From Pseudomonas syringae CC1557 (lineage in GTDB: Bacteria; Pseudomonadota; Gammaproteobacteria; Pseudomonadales; Pseudomonadaceae), in the NCBI RefSeq assembly GCF_000452705.1, contig NZ_CP007014.1, positions 3,845,501-3,909,500 of the forward strand: 64,000 bases of DNA, in the 5' to 3' direction. Under the pieces are notes generated by a model. That model ran no database searches and was not told the origin of the DNA. It saw only the letters and a program-made list of their open reading frames with translations. A program made the translations under genes and the position numbers. Positions 58,325-64,000 of the stretch are shown here, in pieces. The number at the start of each line of letters is the position of its first letter. The stretch's first letter is position 1.

Positions 58325-58349
58325 CAAAAAGCCCGCACTAGGCGGGCTT
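58325..58349. terminator. Terminator after tRNA-Leu
   Basis: AAGCCCGC (58329-58336) and GCGGGCTT (58342-58349) form an 8-bp stem with five As on the left: an intrinsic terminator for the minus-strand tRNA operon. Confidence 0.85.
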
Positions 58350-58394
58350 CTTCTGGCTTTCGCGGCTCTCACTGGAACCCGGCGAAAGTATATC

Positions 58395-58479
58395 TGGTGC
58401 GGACGGAGAGACTCGAACTCTCACACCTTGCGGCGCTGGAACCTAAATCCAGTGTGTCTACCAATTCCACCACATCCGC
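58395..58479 (-). tRNA. tRNA-Leu (anticodon UAG)
   Basis: An 85-nt class II tRNA with encoded CCA. The anticodon stem CTGGA/TCCAG holds loop TTTAGGT with anticodon TAG. The long variable arm (CGCCGCAAGGTG) and D-loop GGTAGACAC are typical of Leu. The acceptor arm GCGGATG pairs with the 3' end. It reads CUN, mainly CUA. Confidence 0.95.
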
Positions 58480-58500
58480 ATTTCAAACTGTTAAAGCAAA

Positions 58501-58526
58501 GGCGCCAGACTATGAATCTGGCGCCC
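58501..58526 (-). terminator. Hairpin between tRNA-His and tRNA-Leu
   Basis: GGCGCCAGA/TCTGGCGCC form a 9-bp stem with an 8-nt loop in the 56-bp spacer. On minus it is followed by TTTGC. It may partly terminate or guide processing of the tRNA precursor. Confidence 0.55.
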
Positions 58527-58535
58527 TTCTTAATA

Positions 58536-58612
58536 TGGGGTGGACGATGGGGTTCGAACCCACGACCGCAGGAGTCACAATCCTGTGCTCTACCAACTGA
58601 GCTACGCCCACC
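58536..58612 (-). tRNA. tRNA-His (anticodon GUG)
   Basis: A 77-nt tRNA with CCA encoded and the extra 5' G (position -1) specific to tRNA-His. The anticodon loop is ATTGTGA, anticodon GTG. The T-arm GTGGGTTCGAACCCCAT is intact. Confidence 0.95.
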
Positions 58613-58662
58613 ATATTGCATGTGACGGTACAACTTACTTGCTGTGCCAAAGCTGCCTTGAA

Positions 58663-58739
58663 TGGCGCACCCGGCAGGACTCGAACCTGCGACCATCCGC
58701 TTAGAAGGCGGATGCTCTATCCAGCTGAGCTACGGGCAC
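58663..58739 (-). tRNA. tRNA-Arg (anticodon UCU)
   Basis: A 77-nt tRNA with CCA. The anticodon stem CCGCC/GGCGG-type arms hold loop CTTCTAA with anticodon TCT, reading AGA/AGG. It is first in the Arg-His-Leu operon, an order similar to E. coli argX-hisR-leuT. Confidence 0.95.
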
Positions 58740-58872
58740 TTATATAATTTGTATTCTTGCGATAACAAACTAAAAGGCTTTCAATCACACCGAGCTGATT
58801 TGCAACTCTGCCTGACCGAATCAACCAGTGCTAGCTTAACCAGTGCTGGGCTCTGCCCGGCAAGTGCGACGA

Positions 58873-58901
58873 ATCTTATAGACGGCCCCTGGGGTCGTCA
58901 A
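58873..58901 (-). promoter_or_regulatory. Strong sigma-70 promoter of the tRNA operon
   Basis: On minus: TTGACG (58901-58896), 17 bases, TAAGAT (58878-58873), with TATAAG overlapping, and a GC-rich stretch between, which is typical of stringently controlled tRNA promoters. The transcript would carry a leader of about 125 nt before tRNA-Arg. Confidence 0.75.
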
Positions 58902-59032
58902 CCTTTTTTTGAAAAAAATTCAGCTAGATAAAGGAGTTAGCTGAATATCCAGCGCATGCGCCTTTGCCCTCGCGCCATGTCATGCGAGAATGCGCGCTCA
59001 TTTTATTTCCTCTCGATGGTTAATCACGCGTC

Positions 59033-59887
59033 ATGACTGCAAAACTAATCGACGGCAAAGCGATCGCCGCCAGCCTGCGCCAGCAGATCGCCAAACGTGT
59101 CGCCGAACGTAGCCAGCAAGGCTTGCGTACGCCGGGCCTCGCGGTGATTCTGGTGGGCAGCGACCCCGCCTCCCAGGTTTACGTTTCGCACAAGCGCAAG
59201 GACTGCGAGGAAGTCGGCTTTATCTCCCAGGCATATGACTTGCCCGCCGACACGACCCAGGTTTCGTTGACCGAGCTGATCGACCGTCTCAATGAAGACG
59301 CTGCTGTCGACGGTATCCTGCTGCAACTGCCATTGCCGGCCCATCTGGACGCCTCGCTGCTGCTGGAGCGCATTCGACCGGACAAGGATGTGGACGGTTT
59401 CCATCCTTATAACGTCGGCCGTCTTGCCCAGCGCATTCCGCTGCTGCGTCCGTGCACACCGAAAGGCATCATGACCCTGCTGGAAAGCACCGGTGTCGAC
59501 CTGTACGGGCTGGACGCTGTCGTCGTCGGCGCATCCAACATCGTCGGCCGCCCTATGGCCATGGAGTTGCTGCTGGCAGGCTGCACCGTCACCGTCACCC
59601 ACCGTTTCACCAAGGATCTGGCAGGCCACGTGGGCCGTGCCGATCTGGTGGTGGTTGCCGCCGGCAAGCCGGGCCTTGTCAAAGGCGAATGGATCAAGCC
59701 TGGCGCTATCGTGATCGATGTCGGTATCAATCGTCAGGACGATGGCAAGCTGGTCGGCGACGTGGTGTATGACACCGCCCTTCCCCGCGCAGGCTGGATC
59801 ACTCCGGTTCCGGGCGGCGTAGGCCCGATGACCCGCGCGTGCCTGCTGGAAAACACGCTTTACGCGGCAGAAACCCTTCACGACTGA
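59033..59887 (+). CDS. folD: Methylenetetrahydrofolate dehydrogenase / cyclohydrolase FolD
   Basis: This 284-residue bifunctional enzyme interconverts methylene-, methenyl- and 10-formyl-tetrahydrofolate. It has the catalytic Tyr-X3-Lys in [45 protein letters not shown], the NADP motif [17 protein letters not shown] and [16 protein letters not shown]. It is essential for one-carbon metabolism. Confidence 0.96.
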   Translation: MTAKLIDGKAIAASLRQQIAKRVAERSQQGLRTPGLAVILVGSDPASQVYVSHKRKDCEEVGFISQAYDLPADTTQVSLTELIDRLNEDAAVDGILLQLPLPAHLDASLLLERIRPDKDVDGFHPYNVGRLAQRIPLLRPCTPKGIMTLLESTGVDLYGLDAVVVGASNIVGRPMAMELLLAGCTVTVTHRFTKDLAGHVGRADLVVVAAGKPGLVKGEWIKPGAIVIDVGINRQDDGKLVGDVVYDTALPRAGWITPVPGGVGPMTRACLLENTLYAAETLHD

Positions 59888-59907
59888 TCAACCTGTTCAG
59901 CTCCCAT

Positions 59908-59937
59908 AAAAAACGGCACTCGAGGTGCCGTTTTTTT
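59908..59937. terminator. Bidirectional terminator between folD and the glycerol importer
   Basis: AAAAAACGGCAC-TCGA-GGTGCCGTTTTTTT is a strong stem with As and Ts on either side, serving both convergent units. Confidence 0.93.
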
Positions 59938-59951
59938 ATTCCCGAAAAGAC

Positions 59952-61724
59952 TTACTTCTTGGCCGCTTCCCAGCTTTTCAGCAGGTCAGCGTAGGCGATG
60001 GTTTCACCCTTCGGCTTCTCGTTGGCCAGCTTGCGTTGCGGCGCGAGGAACTTGCCACCGCTCTGCTCGGCCTTGGAGTACCACTCTTCTGCCGACGTCT
60101 CGGGATTCATCTTCGGCGCACACTTGCTGGCTTCCTGAACCTTGGAACGCTCGATGCGCGTCATGATCGCATCCTGATCCTTGGCCAGTCCGTCCAGCGC
60201 TTGCTGGGCAGTTTTTTCGCCGGTAACCGCCTCGGCTACGTGACTCCACCACAGTTGCGCCAGTTTCGGATAGTCGGGCACGTTGGTGCCGGTAGGCGAC
60301 CACTGAACACGGGCCGGGCTGCGATAGAACTCCACCAGACCACCGAGTTTAGGTGCCAGAGCGGTCATCTCCTTGGAGTTGATGTCCGACTCGCGAATCG
60401 GCGTCAGGCCGACGATGGTTTTCTTCAACGAAACGCTTTTCGAGGTGACGAACTGCGCGTACAGCCAAGCTGCCAGACGTTTTTTCTCGTCGGAGGACTT
60501 GAGGAAAGTCCACGAACCTACGTCCTGATAGCCGAGCTTCATGCCTTCTTTCCAGTACGGACCTTTTGGCGAAGGCGCCATGCGCCACTTCGGCGTGCCG
60601 TCGGCGTTCATGACCGGCAGACCCGGCTTGGTCATGTCCGCGGTAAAGGCGGTGTACCAGAAGATCTGCTGTGCAACGTTACCCTGGGACGGCACCGGGC
60701 CTGACTCGGAGAAGGTCATGCCCGCCGCCTCTGGCGGTGCATAGGCTTTCAGCCAGTCGATGTATTTCTGGGTCGCGAAGACTGCCGCCGGTCCGTTGGT
60801 GTCGCCACCACGGGTAATGCTGGAGCCGACCGGGTGACAGTCCTCGACGCGAATACCCCACTCGTCCACTGGCAGGCCATTAGGCAAGCCCTTGTCGCCA
60901 CTGCCGGCCATGGAGAACCAGGCATCGGTGAAACGCCAGCCCAGCGACGGGTCCTTCTTGCCATAGTCCATGTGGCCGAAGACTTTCTTGCCGTCGATTT
61001 CCTTGACGTCTTCGCTGAAGAACTTGGCGATGTCTTCATACGCCGACCAGTTGACCGGGACACCCAGCTCGTAGCCGTATTTGTCCTTGAATTTCTTTTT
61101 CAGGTCAGGACGTTCGAACCAGTCGGCACGGAACCAGTACAGGTTGGCGAACTGCTGGTCGGGCAATTGATACAGCTTGCCGTCAGGCGCGGTAGTAAAC
61201 GAAGTACCGATGAAGTCTTTCAGGTCCAGCGTTGGCGAGGTAACTTTACTGCCTTCCGGACTGGCCATCAGATCCGTCAAAGACAGGGCCTTGCCATAGC
61301 GGAAGTGTGTACCGATCAGGTCCGAGTCATTGACCCAGCCGTCGTAGATGCTCTTGTCCGACTGCATGGCCGTTTGCAGCTTCTCGATCACATCACCTTC
61401 CTGCAACAAGTCATGGGTGACCTTGATACCGGTGATTTCAGTGAACGCCTTGGCCAGGGTTTTCGACTCGTATTCATGAGTGGTCAGGGTTTCCGACACC
61501 ACCTTGATGTCCATGCCCCGGAACGGTTCTGCCGCCTTGATGAACCACTCCAGTTCTTTCAACTGCTCGGCATCGGAAAGCGTGCTCGGCTTGAACTCGC
61601 TCGCCGCCCACTTCTTCGCCGCGTCCTCGTACTGATCTGCCCATGCCGACACACTCAACCCGCTGAGCATGATCATGGTTGCCAGCGTCACGCTATGTTG
61701 CAGCTTGTTTTTCTTATTGAACAT
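59952..61724 (-). CDS. glpV: Glycerol/polyol ABC transporter solute-binding protein (GlpV-like)
   Basis: This 590-residue periplasmic protein has a signal peptide (LATMIMLSGLSVSAWADQYE) and is an unusually long family 1 binding protein. Motifs include PFRGMDIKVVSETLTTHEYE, GVPVNWSAYEDIAKFF, SKSVSLKKTIVGLTPIRESD. The order ATPase-permease-permease-DUF2160-binding protein matches glpSTPQUV for glycerol in Rhizobium leguminosarum (from memory), so it is named GlpV by position; the ligand has not been proven here. The ATG at 61724 has GGAG 6 bases upstream. Confidence 0.75.
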   Translation of the reverse strand: MFNKKNKLQHSVTLATMIMLSGLSVSAWADQYEDAAKKWAASEFKPSTLSDAEQLKELEWFIKAAEPFRGMDIKVVSETLTTHEYESKTLAKAFTEITGIKVTHDLLQEGDVIEKLQTAMQSDKSIYDGWVNDSDLIGTHFRYGKALSLTDLMASPEGSKVTSPTLDLKDFIGTSFTTAPDGKLYQLPDQQFANLYWFRADWFERPDLKKKFKDKYGYELGVPVNWSAYEDIAKFFSEDVKEIDGKKVFGHMDYGKKDPSLGWRFTDAWFSMAGSGDKGLPNGLPVDEWGIRVEDCHPVGSSITRGGDTNGPAAVFATQKYIDWLKAYAPPEAAGMTFSESGPVPSQGNVAQQIFWYTAFTADMTKPGLPVMNADGTPKWRMAPSPKGPYWKEGMKLGYQDVGSWTFLKSSDEKKRLAAWLYAQFVTSKSVSLKKTIVGLTPIRESDINSKEMTALAPKLGGLVEFYRSPARVQWSPTGTNVPDYPKLAQLWWSHVAEAVTGEKTAQQALDGLAKDQDAIMTRIERSKVQEASKCAPKMNPETSAEEWYSKAEQSGGKFLAPQRKLANEKPKGETIAYADLLKSWEAAKK

Positions 61725-61770
61725 AGTCATCTCCAGTGTTGCTTTTATGTAGTCCCGCTTTTCGAATACT

Positions 61771-61804
61771 GCCGGCCGGATCACCCTGGCAATCGCGCCC
61801 GGCC
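61771..61804 (-). promoter_or_regulatory. Hairpin in the glpU-glpV gap
   Basis: GGCCGG (61773-61778) and CCGGCC (61799-61804) can pair across the gap between the DUF2160 gene and the binding-protein gene. Such structures often stabilise or attenuate mRNA so that more binding protein than permease is made. Confidence 0.45.
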
Positions 61805-61809
61805 GCCCT

Positions 61810-62082
61810 CTAACCCCAACGCATCACCACCAACAACCACACCAGGGAGATCCCTGAAGCAATCCATATATTCCAGTCAGTCGCGCCGATCACCAGCAAG
61901 TGCAGGTACGCGCTGCCCAGAAGCCCGATGAACAAACGGTCGCCACGCGTGGTGACTATCGGCAGAAAACCACGGCGTTCGATACTCGCCGAGCGCAGTT
62001 CCCATACGGTCATGCCCACCAGCAGCAACCCGATACTGATGAAGAAAGCCGCAGTCGGCAGTGTCCAGGACATCCACTCCAT
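61810..62082 (-). CDS. glpU: DUF2160 small membrane protein (GlpU-like)
   Basis: This 90-residue protein has three hydrophobic helices (about 10-28, 46-64 and 69-86), starting MEWMSWTLPTAAFFISIGLL. It matches DUF2160, found in glycerol/polyol ABC operons. Function is unknown; an accessory to the transport complex is assumed. GGAG and A-rich DNA precede the ATG. Confidence 0.85.
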   Translation of the reverse strand: MEWMSWTLPTAAFFISIGLLLVGMTVWELRSASIERRGFLPIVTTRGDRLFIGLLGSAYLHLLVIGATDWNIWIASGISLVWLLVVMRWG

Positions 62083-62094
62083 TTTCTCGACTCC

Positions 62095-62895
<801 letters not shown>

Positions 62896-62905
62896 GACCA
62901 GGCCC

Positions 62906-63764
<859 letters not shown>

Positions 63765-63772
<8 letters not shown>

Positions 63773-64000
63773 GGGGCACCTCACTCACAGGAGCAGCTTC
63801 AAGCAGGTAATCGTCGGCATACAGCATCAGCCATTGCCCGGGAAAACTGATCCAGGCCTGACCTTGCGGCACCGGCTTGTCTTCCTGAAGGCGCACTTTC
63901 AACAGTTGCCCGGCCAGTTTCAGGGTGATGATCTTGTAGGTGCCAAGGTCCTCCACGTAGGTGACATCGGCGCACATCGCATCGTCGTAAGGTCCGTCCC
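63765..64000 (-). CDS. ABC transporter ATP-binding protein, C-terminal end (GlpT-like, partial)
   Basis: The visible 77 codons give the C-terminal TOBE-type domain of a MalK-like ATPase: YDDAMCADVTYVEDLGTYKI, then LAGQLLKVRLQEDKPVPQGQ and QWLMLYADDYLLEAAP. Only the tail is seen; the nucleotide-binding part lies beyond the window. Order suggests GlpT. It overlaps the permease gene by 8 bp. Confidence 0.8.

Noticed and set aside
58740..58870. A fourth tRNA (such as tRNA-Pro) in the long leader of the tRNA operon
   Set aside because: There is no cloverleaf or T-arm; only a direct repeat AACCAGTGCT occurs twice.

Overview
The window is a chromosomal segment of a fluorescent pseudomonad, most likely the Pseudomonas syringae group. 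From about 34.4 kb to 64 kb it carries the gene order typical of Pseudomonas: dnaQ-rnhA-methyltransferase-gloB-mltD-yej peptide ABC operon-fabI-ppiD-hupB-lon-clpX-clpP-tig-tRNA cluster-folD. Coding DNA is GC-rich with Pseudomonas-type codon use. REP-like palindromes and a GGA-rich Rsm-type small RNA support the assignment. The species call is inferred from memory of gene families and order, not from a database search.

Left part (0-13 kb): the start of an MFS efflux gene; an exported PQQ-type sugar dehydrogenase coupled to a DUF2231 membrane protein; a CryB-type Fe-S photolyase with a DUF2256 protein, preceded by a candidate LitR/CarH light-responsive operator; a TonB-dependent siderophore receptor with a partial Fur-box match; a divergent ArsR-type regulator/MFS pair; a small exported protein; a secreted GH3 beta-glucosidase with a PA14 insert; and a TetR regulator.

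Middle part (13-34 kb): a large VasX/BTH_I2691-type type VI secretion effector overlapping a membrane-protein gene that is probably its immunity protein, with no vgrG or other T6SS gene in view; a multi-PAS hybrid histidine kinase; a YcdC/RutR-type TetR regulator; a minus-strand Rsm-family small RNA; a Cache chemoreceptor; an aldo/keto reductase; a ZntB-like transporter; a PitA phosphate transporter; a composite repeat with 104-bp inverted ends; an EmrAB-type drug efflux pair; a two-gene acyl-CoA catabolic operon probably for the valine branch; and an FMN reductase.

Right part (34-64 kb): mostly conserved housekeeping genes. The yej operon encodes two tandem substrate-binding proteins, two permeases and a double ATPase. 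tig-clpP-clpX-lon-hupB-ppiD is a proteostasis block, with a sigma-32-like promoter before lon and a degenerate tRNA-like sequence between hupB and ppiD. A tRNA-Arg/His/Leu operon with a strong promoter precedes folD. The window ends in a GlpSTPQUV-type glycerol ABC importer, of which the solute-binding protein, small membrane protein, both permeases and the tail of one ATPase are visible.

No CRISPR array, rRNA, complete insertion sequence or prophage was seen. The least explained parts are the effector/immunity pair, the inverted-repeat element at 27.3-27.9 kb, the tRNA-like sequence, and the gene-poor stretch at 56.7-57.7 kb.
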